Origin: Megalobrama amblycephala
Lineage: Eukaryota > Chordata > Actinopteri > Cypriniformes > Xenocyprididae
Direction: 5' to 3'
DNA: 64,000 nucleotides
NCBI RefSeq assembly: GCF_018812025.1
Contig: NC_063062.1
Span: forward strand, 5,356,513-5,420,512
In this document: positions 49,001-60,114 of the stretch, one piece after another
How positions within the stretch are numbered: the stretch's first letter is position 1
Layout of the letters: every line of letters starts with the position of its first letter
Notes under the pieces: generated by a model
Told to the model about the DNA's origin: nothing
Database searches by the model: none
What the model saw: the letters and a program-made list of their open reading frames with translations, nothing else
Translations under genes and position numbers: made by a program

Positions 49001-52000
49001 AAACAGTCCAATGCAAGAATATATACACTGCCGTTCAAAAGTTAGCGGTAGGTGAGATTTTTAATAAATATTTTTGAAAGAAGTCTCTTATTATGCATAT
49101 CAACGCTGCATTTATTTGCATTTATAAAACCGTAATATTGTGAAATATTTTTACACTTTAAAATAACTTTTCTTCTTAATGTAATTTTATTCCTGTAATG
49201 CTGAATTTGGTGCAAAAGTAATATTTATTCTTCTTTTTATTATTATTATTATTATTAATGTTCAAAATGGTTGAACTAGAAATATTTTGAAAAAAATGCT
49301 TTACTGTCACTTTTGATCAACTTAATGCAACCTTGCTGAACAAAAGATTACTGAAAATTACTGACCCCAAACTGAATAAATGAATGAATAACTATTTGAA
49401 ATGAATATCTATTTTTCAAACTGTATTATAATGTTGTGATTCCTATATTCAGTATTTAAAACAATTGATTTTAGTTTTTAGTTTTTAGTGTTTTAATCTT
49501 AATTTATTTGTACAAAATATTATAGAATTTTAATATCAGCTTACTGGTCATAACATTTTCAAATGTTAAAATATCAGCTTATCAGTATCAAATCATTCAT
49601 CATATCAGTATCATTCATTGTATGCTGTTTAATGTATTAGTAGGTGACATGTACATGCTTGAACCCTTTTTTCTGACATCAGTTGTTAGTTATTAGGATA
49701 GGATAGAACTTGGGCAAATGTAAATAATAATTCGGGACACCGTTTTCAACTAAAAAACCTTAATTTGGCCATTCATTTACACAACAAAGGCATTTTAGGT
49801 GCCTGAAAATGCAAACTTTTGAAGAGTGTTTCAAAGTGCAAGTTTTTGAAATCGATACAATTTTTTTTTATAACGTCAATTTGTGAAAACAGTGACATCA
49901 TGCGCATGCGACATCAAGTGCCATCGCCAACTACTGGCCTGACGTGAATAATGCAGCATTTTTAGTCATTTTCGCGGATCTGTGTGAATGGAGATTTTGA
50001 CGACGTTGTCGTGGAAAACGCTAAGGAAAAACGTTTCCATTTTTAGTACATTGTAGTGTAAACGTACCCATAAAAACATAAAATTTATGTATTTGTATCA
50101 CTTATATTAATGTAATTTTTTTTTTCATTAAAGTCCCCCTGAGGTCAATAATTTTATCTCTTAAAACTCACCTTTGATCACCAAAATGACATATTTAAAC
50201 ATTTATTTCCTTACATTTCTTAAAATAACTTGAGGCAAGGGTGTAGAGTTACATTCATTTAGTATTTGCGGCTCTGTTAATATGCAAATTATCTTCACTC
50301 ACACCAGCTCAGAGATCCACTAGTTGACGATCACACGTTGACGTGATTGGTTACAAGGTAGTTTGTGACCATAAGAAACACCTGCGATTTCTGAAACTGT
50401 CTTTAGATCACTGCAGTTTTAAATACTCAACAATGGTGTTGACTTATGAATTTGCACATGGTTTGTCTTGAAGCACATTAAAAACGCCACATAGACTTAT
50501 AAACAACATTAAAAACCTGATTTTCAGCGCAGGGGGACTTTAAATGAATCTAATTCGTGCTGTTTAAATGCACCAAACCCTCACAACAACAAAAAATCTA
50601 TCGGTGACAGATTTTAAATGTAGCCCAATTCTTGGCAACTCTTGGTCCCCAAAAGGATACATTTTTTGTGCTGCTTGGATGAGGGCGTTTTGTATGCACG
50701 TCGTATTTGCGCTTTCATTTTGACTCATCCAATGAAAAATCAGTTAACCCACAAACCATCAGACAGGAGTGTGTGTGCTTATGTGTGGGTGTAAAACAGT
50801 GACACAGAGATTTTGGAGACAGCAGTTCAGTGGAATGGATTATTGAATTAGTTTAGACAATGTATCAATAGTCTTATTTTTATTTCCTCCAGCCGTCTCT
50901 TTGCTCTTCATTTCAAATGTCCCTTTATTCTCTCTCTCTCTCCCTCTGTTCCCTAGAGAGAGAAGATTCTGCCTGCTGCTCGTTAGCGCTCTCAGCCAAT
51001 CTGCATTTTTAATTAGCGGTTATTGCTTCTGCTTAATATGCAATTGCTACCCTGGGCCAAATGGGAATCCTTACAAAAAGAGTGAGGGGAAAGAATGAAA
51101 GAAAGGGAGAGGAAAGAGAGAGAGAGAGAGACAGGCTGGGTATTGTGTTTCACTCCAAGACCCTGAGACAAAAGCCCCTCCACCCCTCCTCGCACCCTCC
51201 ACCCGAGGGAGAGATTTGGAGGCAGAAGGGGTGTTGTTCAGAGGGGGCGAAGGTGCAGTCACAGGGGTGATGATTTTTCTGTTGTTTTTCATGACCTGTG
51301 CAGCTATTTCTTTTTGTTCTTAAATTAAACCCGTTTCTTCCGTCTTTCCCTTGTTTTAACCTCCGTCCCTGAGGCTCAGAGATCTGCTTCTTGCTTTTGA
51401 CTCTCGTTCTTCTCTAGGCACAGAGTACGAAAGAAGAGAATAGGAGAGGCTCTTTTTAATCTTCTTCTTCTTCGCCCCCCCCCCCCCCCCCTCCCTCCCT
51501 CCCAATAAAATGCAGAAGGATTTTGACTTGAGGAGATGTAAAAGAGGCTTATAGCACTCTGCTTTGAACCCTTTGTAAGAGAATGGAAAAAATGAAATGA
51601 ATTTTCCTCAGTTTTGGGATCCTCTTTGCAGACAGGCCCCATTTATCAAGGAGGCTGAGTCAGGACTCATTTGCATAAAACCTTCGTTTGCCCCGTTCCG
51701 CTAATTAGCAATTTGCAGCTTAATTGGCGAGTGGCTCTCTGAAATAGAGACAAAGCTAACCATGTTTAAAAATACCTCCAGAGCTGCTGAAGGAGCCCAT
51801 CCGTGCTCATTTGCTTCTGTCTCAATCTTTCTCTCCGCAGTCATCCGGCTCTCCTGTGAGCACACCTTTAATCAGGCGAGCCTTTCTGCTCCGGTCTGAC
51901 TCAACAGCGGCGCTATTACCAGCTCATTATTGCTCTGACACCTGCAGGGGTTTGTGACATGCAGCTTTTCTTAAAAAAAAAATTGCATGAAAAATTAGAC

Positions 52001-55000
52001 AAATGAGGAAATCGTGTTCTTGAGAGGTGATGCAGTAGGTCAGGAGGATGAGTTTTGGGCTGTGTTTACTGCAGCATAATACGTGGATTATTTTAGAAGG
52101 GTGATTAGCACTGAAACTTGACCAGGTCACATTTCACTCTAAAATCATAAGGAAAAATTATTTTTCTTTATAATTTTTATAGGACTGGCACAAAATCTGA
52201 TTAAAACTACTATATAAACTAAACCATATAATCTCTAAGATGATATCAAAGCATGCAAAGTATGTAGGTCATGTGAAAACATTGTAGCTGAATGAAACAT
52301 TTATTGTTGCATTCAACATACTGTTAAATTTAATGTAATGTTCTGCATTATACATTGTGGCCTGTGCTATATGCCGTAAGAAGTATGTTAGCATTCTTTT
52401 CTGAACATAGCCATGGACTGAACCTGCCCTGTTTTCACAAGTATTTGTGGTTTTACCTGTTTTGCTCTGTTTTCTGTAAATGACCAAGTTCGCCTGCAAC
52501 CTTTTCTTTCTGCGGTTTCATTTTCATGTCGTCATGATAGACGTCTTTCCAGTCCACTAAGCATATTTTGTTAGTTATATACAGGGTTATATAGCGTGAG
52601 AGAGGCTCAGGTTGTTTGCATTTTTAGTATGGACATTCACAAAACCTAGAAATGAAGATTCAGTCAATGGACCTCATCAGTTAGAGATATAAGCATGTTA
52701 TGGACCATTTACTAGTCAAACAAGTTTGGTTTTCTTTCCTGAATGTACTGATATTTTAAAAAATGGCATCTGTTAGTGTGATTTTAGCAGTGTTGGGGTA
52801 ATGCATTACAGTTACGTAATCAGATTACTTTTTCCAAGTAACTAGTAAAGTAACGCATTACTTTTAAATTTACAACAAAATATTTTTCAAATAAGTAGTT
52901 ACTTTTTGAAATAAGTAACGCAAGTTACTCTCCTGTCCCCATGTTGAGAAAAATCAAGAGTAAGTGCAGAGGCGTTGTGTGTGAACCTTATTGTACTTCT
53001 AGACTAAATGTGAACATGCGTTTACTCATCTCACTTGAAGTCTGTGAAATGTGAACTCAGAATATTATGCAAAGTACAATAATTAAATGTTAAGTAACAC
53101 AAATATACTTTATGTATTTAATCTCACTTTATTAACCAATGTCTTTGCTGCTGACCTTCTATGATCAAATTCAACCATATGAATAAGCATAAATGACTTT
53201 AGTTAAACATCACATTTGTGTTACCTTTTTTTGTTTTGTTTTTATTACTGGAGTAAGAGTGTTAAACGTTCTTCTTCATCCTGTTCTTCTTTAATCGAGA
53301 ATGGCAGCACAGCTGAAAGGTTTGTTTGAGCTGCGCCCTCTACTGTACAGGCGTGAGTTTGCATTTCCTTCAGCCTGAGGCTTATTCATTTCACTTTTAG
53401 TTTGAAAGGGCCTTAACATTTGCCAAAAATAGAACTTTTGTTATTAAAAAAACACAAGTAAACCCAACCTAGGTGAGAAAAAGTAATGTACCGCATTACT
53501 TTTTATAAAAAGTAACTAAGTAATGCAATTAGTTACTTTTTTAGGGAGTAACACAATATTGTAATCCATTACTTTTAAAGGTAACTTTCCCTAACACTGG
53601 TTTTGACTGATTTGTATTGAGTAAATGTAGTTTTTTAGGTGTTTGTTTGACTAATAAATTAATTTTCTCTCTCTCTCTTCCTTTCCAAAACAGAAGAGCC
53701 CTCCATTTTCACCTGCCAGGTGTGTCAGTGTATGTTCTCCAGCGCATGGACTCTCCTCCAGCATGCTCAGAACGCACATTCTCTCAGCATCTACCAGGTG
53801 GAGGATGACACCATCACGCAGACATCAAAACCGCCGGCCACGATGGATCCACGTCATCTGGGTGCCGCACTGGCCTCTGCGTTCCAGCCGTCCTCCCAGA
53901 GATCAGCCCGCCCTCACAAGCCTCCCCACAGCTCCACCCCTGCACCGCGCGACATGCAGGGCCTGAACTTTTCCATGTGTTTACAGCGCCTGGCGGAGGT
54001 CAGCTGCAGCAATGGCGGAGTGGTACCTTCCCCATCCCCGTCTCCACCAGCCGCTTCGCCTTTTCCCCACTCCACTCCATCAATTCACACAGCCTTCTCC
54101 TGCCAGCTCTGCGGCCAAGGCTTTCAGTCTCTGCGCAGCCTGTCCGCACACCGCCGCACTCACGCCTGCGATAGGCCCTACCACTGTGGTCTGTGCCAGC
54201 TCACGTTCTCCCAGAGCGGCGAACTTGCACGACACATGAGAAGCCACCGTCGTGCTGGACAGGAAACATCTGATCCCAGCCTTGCCAGTGCGGATGAGGA
54301 CAGAAAGCTTTCTGGACAGGGAGATAATGATATTTCCGGTGGTCATGGAGCCAGCTTGGAAGCTGGAAAGCATCCAGGAGGTACCAGCCTGATCTTGATA
54401 TCTTCTCAGTCCAGGGCTGCGGATCGCAATCTGCTGCGGTACTACCAGCCTCTGAGAGAAGCGGAAGAAGAGGGTCAAGGTGATCCTCAACATCCCTCTC
54501 CCTACGGCAGCCCCTCGGAGGGCTCTCTGGAGAGCGGAGATACAGGTGGAAGTGGAGAGAGTGGGATCGCCAGTGGGAACTGCACACCAAAGCGCCCCGA
54601 ACGGGAAGATCGTCCTCAAGGCGAATGGGAGCAAGAGGTGGAGGCAGTGGAGATAGTCCAGGACTGGCAGCAGGAAAACGAAAGGAGGCAGGTCACCAGC
54701 GGAGGAGGCAAGAAGAAAAAAGAAGAGGCTTGCGAATTCTGCGGAAAGTGTTTCCGTAACAGCAGCAACCTTACGGTACACCGGCGCAGCCACACGGGCG
54801 AAAGGCCATACCGCTGCGGACTCTGCAGCTACGCCTGCGCACAGAGTAGCAAGCTCACACGCCACATGAAAACACATGGTGCCCGCGGGACACGTGCCCC
54901 CTTTCAGTGTCAGCTTTGCTCTGTCCCATTCACCGTCTATGCCACGCTGGAGAAACACCTCAAGAAGGTCCACGGACTCACTCACGCCAGTGCCGGCGCC

Positions 55001-55204
55001 TACAGCCAGGGCTTGCTTGCCGATTACAACGGCCTCAACATCAAAATGGAGGATGACTCCATAGGAGATAAATCAGGAGCTCCCATCACAGAATCTAATG
55101 TGGAGCTCAAAGAGGAGGACGCTGAAATGAGGGTCAGTGCTGATGAGCCCCCTTCCTCTGAAGAAACAGGCAGTACTGCGGCTCTGGGTGAAACCGCAGT
55201 ATAA
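41455..55204 (+). CDS. znf296: Zinc finger protein 296-like (BCL11-related C2H2 transcription factor)
   Basis: Three coding exons: 41455-41506, 45879-46211 and 53694-55204, with matching phase-1 junctions, 1896 nt, 631 codons plus stop. The N terminus [17 protein letters not shown] resembles the MSRRKQ-type motif of BCL11, SALL and FOG1 proteins that binds RBBP4 in the NuRD complex. Finger 1 (about residues 46-72, [14 protein letters not shown]...HKQGGC) is C2HC, as in BCL11A. C2H2 fingers follow at about 134-157, 263-285, 291-313, 475-495 ([20 protein letters not shown]), 503-523 ([19 protein letters not shown]) and 534-555. The region between fingers 4 and 5 (about 315-470) is acidic and Ser/Gly-rich, and the tail is acidic. 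The final finger triplet with its TGERPY linker is the BCL11/ZNF296 signature and is the likely DNA-binding unit. Start chosen because the motif begins exactly at this ATG. Introns are 4.4 and 7.5 kb. The human orthologue is shorter (about 475 residues). Confidence 0.92.
43030..43071. repeat. (TG)n(CG)n microsatellite
   Basis: TG repeat passing into 'gcgtgcgcgcgcgctcgctc', an alternating purine-pyrimidine tract that could adopt Z-DNA. znf296 intron 1. A poly(A) run (42683-42705) lies 330 bases upstream. Confidence 0.9.
43150..43990. other. znf296 intron 1 repeat-derived stretch, not identified
   Basis: 43150-43460 resembles one arm of the element at 26911-27890 ('tgtgccacctttgcagtgta'). The GC-richer part that follows (43560-43980) holds a 95-codon open frame with a possible [10 protein letters not shown] motif. 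I do not recognise it, and it has no splice context or family match. Confidence 0.4.
44456..45201. repeat. Inverted-repeat element GGGCCAGTTGTTCAAAAG
   Basis: Left 'gggccagttgttcaaaag' and right 'tttttgaacaactggccc' pair. Next to them, 'gatcagattggatcatat' and 'gattacctgatcctg' keep partial symmetry. It contains a fragment at about 44965-45025 ('tccatgtccctttagggg') shared with the elements at 62095-63200. znf296 intron 1. Confidence 0.8.
46717..47379. repeat. Inverted-repeat element TTAGGCCCTGTTTACACC
   Basis: Left 'ttaggccctgtttacacctg' + 'gtatta' pairs with right 'taataccaggtgtaaacagg' + 'gcctta'. Internal arms also pair ('ggtcgatcggatcacaag' with 'cttgtgatccagtcgacc'). znf296 intron 2, no transposase ORF. 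Confidence 0.85.
47500..47935 (-). repeat. Fragment of a dispersed element sharing sequence with 10375-10480
   Basis: On the minus strand it begins near 47920 with 'cattttta-caagatgtaa' and 'ggtgtccccagaatgtgtct' followed by 'gtgaagtttcagctcaaaat'. The plus-strand sequence at 10380-10470 has the same strings ('gatgtaatataagtctaagg', 'gtgtctgtgaagtttcagct'). Beyond 47760 the minus strand carries a short coding-looking run that soon meets stops, so it is probably a decayed transposon interior. Confidence 0.5.
48365..48390. repeat. (TG)n microsatellite
   Basis: Thirteen TG dinucleotides in znf296 intron 2. Confidence 0.9.
49025..49390 (-). repeat. Dispersed ~350-bp repeat, diverged copy 6
   Basis: 'actgccgttcaaaagttagc' head, 'ttctttgaaag'-like and 'cttttgatcaacttaatgca' strings, ending 'actgaccccaaactg'; typical of the same repeat near its other end. 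znf296 intron 2. Confidence 0.6.
50940..51960. promoter_or_regulatory. Candidate conserved noncoding (enhancer-like) stretch in znf296 intron 2
   Basis: About 1 kb without transposon features and with balanced base composition. It contains 'ctgcatttttaattagcgg', 'tcatttgcataaaacc', 'gctaattagcaatttgcag' and 'cttaattggcgagtgg', which are homeodomain (TAATTA) and octamer-like (ATTTGCAT) sites. No ORF runs through it coherently. A 17-C homopolymer (51475-51491) and a short (AG)n lie inside. The call rests on composition and motif density only; conservation was not tested. Confidence 0.4.
52798..53599. repeat. Inverted-repeat element CAGTGTTGGGG just before the last znf296 exon
   Basis: Left 'cagtgttggggtaatgcatt' pairs with right 'ggtaactttccctaacactg'. 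The interior has repeated 'agtaac' and 'gttactttt'. It ends 95 bases before the acceptor of the exon at 53694, so this insertion forms most of the upstream flank of that splice site. Same family as 2179-3284. Confidence 0.8.
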
Positions 55205-55704
55205 ATATAGCAGCACTTCTGAACATGACACACTCATGACCAAAACCACCAAACGTGACGATCTTCTGCCCACGACTCAGTTTGCGCATCTTATCAAAAA
55301 ACCAAGAAGACCTTACCCTCCTTGACCTCAGTCACTCAAGGGAGTGATGCTGGCACTGACCGAGACTTGATAAATTCTCATATCAGTACAAGTGCCTACT
55401 GTTAAATCCTGACATGCAATATTGAAAGACTTCTGAACTCTTAGGCCCAATCACCGTTGTCAAGGCACATGGAACCCAGAACATTACGTAGAGCATAGTC
55501 AGAGTATACGGAGATGGTTACAAATCATTTGAGCCTTTTGTTGAGCCCAAAAGACAATCGGACAGTAGGCAAATCTGTCAATGTGATTTTGCAATTCTGA
55601 AGTGGACACCTTGGGTTTACACTGTTGTGGCACTCTACCACAGAGCCTTAAAGGTTCATGGTTCAAAAAAATCTGTGTGTGACAAAAAAGGGAATGGTCT
55701 ACAT

Positions 55705-56188
55705 CAGGGATGTCCAATCCTGCTCTTGGAGGGCCAGTGTCCTGCAGAGTTTGGCTCCAATTTTAAAGGGTTAGTTCACCCAAAAATGAAATTTGTCATT
55801 AATTACTCACCCTCATGTTGTTCCAAACACGCAAGACTTTCGTTCATCTTCAGAGCACACATTAAGATATTTTTAATGAAATCCGAGAGGGTTTTTTTTT
55901 TTTAAATCTCCCATAGAAAGCAGTAATAATGGTAATTATGTTGCTTTCTATGGGGGATAAAAAAACCTTGGATTTCATTAAAAATATCTTAATTTGTGTT
56001 CTGAAGATGAATGAAGGTCTTGCGTGTTTGGAACAACATGAGGGTGAGTAATTAATGACAAATTTCATTTTTGGGTGAACTAACCCTTTAATTAAACACC
56101 TGAAACAGACTTTTGCTAAACTTTCAGGCAGGTCAGAGCTAATCTCTGCAAGATGGCGGCCATCCAGGAGCAGGATTGGACACCCTTG
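55705..56188. mobile_element. hAT-type non-autonomous element with 8-bp target duplication
   Basis: Left end CAGGGATGTCCAATCCTGCT and right end 'aggattggacacccttg' are imperfect inverted repeats. Both are flanked by GTCTACAT (55697-55704 and 56189-56196), an 8-bp direct duplication as expected for hAT elements. Further pairing: 'ctcttggaggg' left. The element is split by a TTAA-type MITE (55763-56091). Confidence 0.8.
55763..56091. repeat. TTAA-flanked MITE nested in the hAT-type element
   Basis: Ends TTAAAGGGTTAGTTCACCC and GGTGAACTAACCCTTTAA. Arms pair almost to the centre ('catgttgttccaaacacgc' opposite 'gcgtgtttggaacaacatg'; 'gctttctatggg' near the tip). Confidence 0.9.
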
Positions 56189-57072
56189 GTCTACATCAGT
56201 GTAGTAAGAGTATGACTTGCACAGATGACAATAGATGAATTTGAGCTTGTGTTTTCTCAACTATCCGACAGGGTCGTTTTCTTTTTTGATACTGTATATT
56301 AAATTGGACTGATTGGGTCTGTGGCAATAAATGTTCAGTCACATATCACTGTTAAAGTGCATTTGTTTGCCATTTAGTTTATCATTTAGAATGTCAGAAT
56401 TGTGTAAATGTATATTTTAGTTTGTGCAACATATTCCACAAAAATGTATCACACGTTGGTTTATATAGCCACTCTACTGCACAACACATTCATTTTGGTT
56501 GTATTTTGTGAGCCTGTTTAGTCTGTTTACAGACATTTGTTTTACTGCCTGAGCACATAGAAATACTATGAAAAGTTTAATTTCATTTTGTCAATGGTTT
56601 CTCCAGGTTGTGAAATGAAAAGCCACGTTTCTGATTGGGGAACAGCGCTGTTGAATGGTGAACCCACTTGTGAGAGAGCACTTGTGTTTGTTTGTGTATA
56701 TGTGAGAAAGAGTTAGAGACCAGATATATGATAAATCTATACAGGGAAAGTCTGCTTTGTTACAGTTTTGTATTATTATCAATGTCAGGGAACTGTTATG
56801 TTACTGTTTATGTGGTTCAAATATGGTAGAATAAGTCATCAAATGGAATTTAAAAAAAAAGCTTCTTTTTTTTTTGTATTAACAAATGTGAAAATAGTTG
56901 GACATCCAGTTGTGTCCGTTTCTTCAGGGAGCAGCGAAAACAAAGCTCTTTTTGTCCTCTGTATATTGTTATAATCATTTCTGTTGATTAAATATGTCAT
57001 GTCTTATGTGATTTCTCCCTGTGTAGCCCACCACTTTGTGTATTTTGTATTATTATGCCTATTTGTACGATA

Positions 57073-57078
57073 ATTAAA
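57073..57078 (+). terminator. Candidate distal poly(A) signal of znf296
   Basis: ATTAAA after a T-rich stretch, followed by a TG-rich region at 57098-57120 that would suit the downstream GU-rich element. The 3' UTR would be about 1.9 kb. Confidence 0.45.
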
Positions 57079-57634
57079 AGACTGAGGCAAAGTCAGAGGG
57101 TGTGTGTGTGTGTGTGAGAGTATGTGAGAACCAGAAAGTGTGATGGCACGAACGGTGAAGTTGAACCTGCCACTACATGTCTCAGATCACATCACAAATT
57201 CACCAGTATTTGCACAGATGAACTGCTCTCTTCTAACGGCTATTGTTGTTGAGTCATAGTCCGTTAGTAATACAGTCATATCTGACTAAAACACTGGGTC
57301 ATTCAGGTTGGCCTTCAAGGAACAGGGGAAGAGATGAGATTGTCAGGTTGATGACGCATTTAAAAACAGTAATACATCTGCATACCTACAAACCAGTCGC
57401 TTTCCGGCGAAATTCGCCATTTTGAATCAACATGAGTCGAAAATGGGAGGCCACAGACTTCTCTCTAGGTGTCGCGATCTTTCTTGGCCCTCTGTGGCTT
57501 GACAGATCATGAAGAAGAGTGAACATGAACTGACTTTACTGGTTACAACACGAAATAAACATGAATGAACATCCGAAGGTATAGAATAACACGACGCGTC
57601 ACTCGTACTGTGAGGCAAGTGACACGCATTTAGG

Positions 57635-58525
57635 ACTGCGCATGAGCATTAGCTTGATCCAGCCTGAAAAATACAGTTTTTGTCATGATTTGAGCGTTTA
57701 GAAACAAAATTTATGAGACAGTTGTTGTCAGTGGTGATTTCACTGGTGATTTCAAATATGAAATTTAATCGAAAGCTTGGTAAACAGCTTTGGATAATTT
57801 GATGTTTGCCCATTCAAAGAGATAGGAGCTGCACAAAGATGGCCGCCGAGTGAAATGACTTGTCTTAAACTGACTTTGGTACAACTTACCGAAATCCATA
57901 TCATGTGTGTCCACAGCGGAAAGGCATAAAACAGCTTATAAAAATGTCTCATTTACCATCACATTTACCTCAGAAAAGCCATTAAATGTTCAAAAACTCA
58001 TTAGTAAGCTACAAAATTGAACTTAGAAAGGAGCATTTTGCTAAATATGCATTATAGGGTAGCTAGCCTATTGCATGTTCAACATGTTCTTCAATATTGA
58101 ATATAAACAAAGACTATTTAGAAATACAGTTCACTCCTTTTATGAATGGGAGAAACTGCGACGCGCAATATGGCTTCCAGCTTTCTAAGTAAAAGAGCCA
58201 ATCGCTAATTGATAAAGTCATTGCGTCACTGCAGCTGCCGTTAGAAGCTCCAGTTCCCATAGAAACCTCAGAATCGCGCCTAGGACCGCACATGCGCATT
58301 GGCTAGTCTACCCTGAAAAATAAGCTTTTTTAACGCTATTTGAGGATACGAATCAACATTTATGGGACAGTTAATGTCAGATTTTGTTGCTGATTTGATA
58401 TATGTTATTTAATTGTGAGTTCGCCAAGTAGTTTTTGAGATTTCAGGATTACCCCATTCAGACTTGGTCATGGATGCCCGAAATAGTTGCCCGGAGGCGT
58501 TGCAAAAATGGCCGCCGAGTGAACA
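57635..58525. repeat. Two diverged copies of a ~240-bp sequence, ~650 bp apart
   Basis: Copy 1 (about 57635-57870) and copy 2 (about 58285-58525) share in order 'gcgcat', 'cctgaaaaat', 'atgagacagtt'/'atgggacagtt', 'tgtcag', 'gatttga', 'cccattca' and 'atggccgccgagtga'. The intervening 58140-58280 contains similar GC-box-like sequence. Purpose unknown; probably part of a larger dispersed repeat. Confidence 0.6.
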
Positions 58526-59199
58526 TAGGTACTTTGATATAAATCCGTTTTATGACAGCCACCATTTAAATATTTAGGCCTATATAAAAACTAGTAGAAA
58601 CGTGATTATGTCATTAAAAATGTATTATAACGTTATTATAAAAACTTATGTGTAATGTAAATGTAGCTTACAAATCAATTAATTTTAACCTTTAATTATA
58701 ATAATGTACCAACTGTTGTTCCTTGTATAGTTTACAGCATTAGTTGAGAGATAATTGTTTTCTTTGAGGAAATTTGTCATGTACTGTAGCCTACCTGATA
58801 AGCCCCAAATTAATCAATATTGAATCAAAGTTAATCAAATCACAAGCTTCTGAATCAAAATCAAATCCAATTGTGAAATTTGTGTCAATGCCCAGCGCTA
58901 ATGTCAATATTTTTTTATTTTTTACTTGAAGCAAATGTTGTTTTCCATTGATTTTCTTGTCAGAGTGCACCAGAATTCTTCGTTTACATCACAGAAATTT
59001 TCTCCTGGGCACCCAAACTCCCCTACAACAATTTAGTTCGTAAACATGTCACTTTTTTCACCTCTGTTGAGTTTGCAGGTATACATCTGGAGAGAGGAAG
59101 ACAAAGCCAGAAAGGAGTTCTAGGATTGAAACTGATGGGAGTCTGAGGATTTTGAGAAACCAAGGGGGAGCAGAGTCATCTTAACAGCTCTTTTCTTTT

Positions 59200-59760
59200 G
59201 TAATGGGACAAAACCTTCACGCCGGTATCTCTGGCCCCTCTAATGAGAGGGACGCTCTATGATCCCTATAGCTCATTAACAAGCAACCTTTTTAATGAGC
59301 TTTCAGCCTGGGCTGGGGGAGGTTGGATTGAAGGGACCATATGTAGCTCTCACCCATCTCCAATTATCGCTGTTTCGGAGAATGAGAGAAAGATAGCGAA
59401 GCGTAAGGGAGGGCTCTAAAACGTCATTTACAACTGGTAATTCAGCAAAAAAATTCCTGATTCTCCGAATCACAGGTGATCGCCCTGGGACTTGCATCGC
59501 TTCTCCTCTATCAAAACCTTATACACCCACCTCAGCCACGCACCATTTGGTGGCCGCACGGTCCCAATTACATAATGTAACACGAGCTTCTGCGAGTTAA
59601 GATGGCCTCTGGCAGATGAAAACATTCCCAGGTGCCCTTTGTCTCTTTCGGGCCGCCTCTCTGCACCTTTTCTCAAACACGTCGCCCTTCTGAGCTTGGA
59701 CTGGCCTGTGTTTATCTTCACTGACCAATCACAACATCAGGGCGTGGTGATGGGTAACTG
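59200..59760. promoter_or_regulatory. Candidate conserved noncoding block downstream of znf296
   Basis: A repeat-free, moderately GC stretch between AT-rich regions. It has paired 'ctaatgag'/'ctcattaac'/'taatgagc' homeodomain-type sites, 'catctccaattatcgctg' and 'caccatttggtggccgcac', which has a CTCF-like look. Open frames on the minus strand here are short and have no family character. The call is by composition and motif density, not by alignment. Confidence 0.35.
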
Positions 59761-60114
59761 ACCGTTCAAACCTGCAGGTGCGCATGGCCTTTGAGATGTG
59801 TTTTGAGTTCAAGCACAGACCACAATAATCAGCACTGTTTCCGGGTGAGAAGGGAAAGTTTGTGGTTTTGGGGTCTCATGAAACCTGCATGTTTTCTCTG
59901 GGTGGGAGTTGTCTGAATTCATTTAAATGTAAACATGTTCATTATACATGTCTTCACAATGCTCTCAAGATGTTCTTAATGGGAGATACTGACAGAAATC
60001 AGGCCAAGGACCCCTTTGGATAGAGAGACAGAGAAGGGACGCCCTGTTATACTGTAATAAAGCAGATCTGTCTGTCTTTTAACACACATATAGCGCCATA
60101 TTCACATGTTTACA

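Larger units (their letters stand above)
55205..57072 (+). other. Probable znf296 3' UTR
   Basis: Non-coding sequence after the stop. It contains a composite transposon (55705-56188), a possible early poly(A) signal AATAAA near 56325, and otherwise AT-rich unique sequence up to the ATTAAA at 57073. Confidence 0.5.

Noticed and set aside
54080..54985. 301-codon open frame on the minus strand
   Set aside because: It is the antisense shadow of the GC-rich znf296 finger exon, whose sense translation has clear C2H2 fingers.
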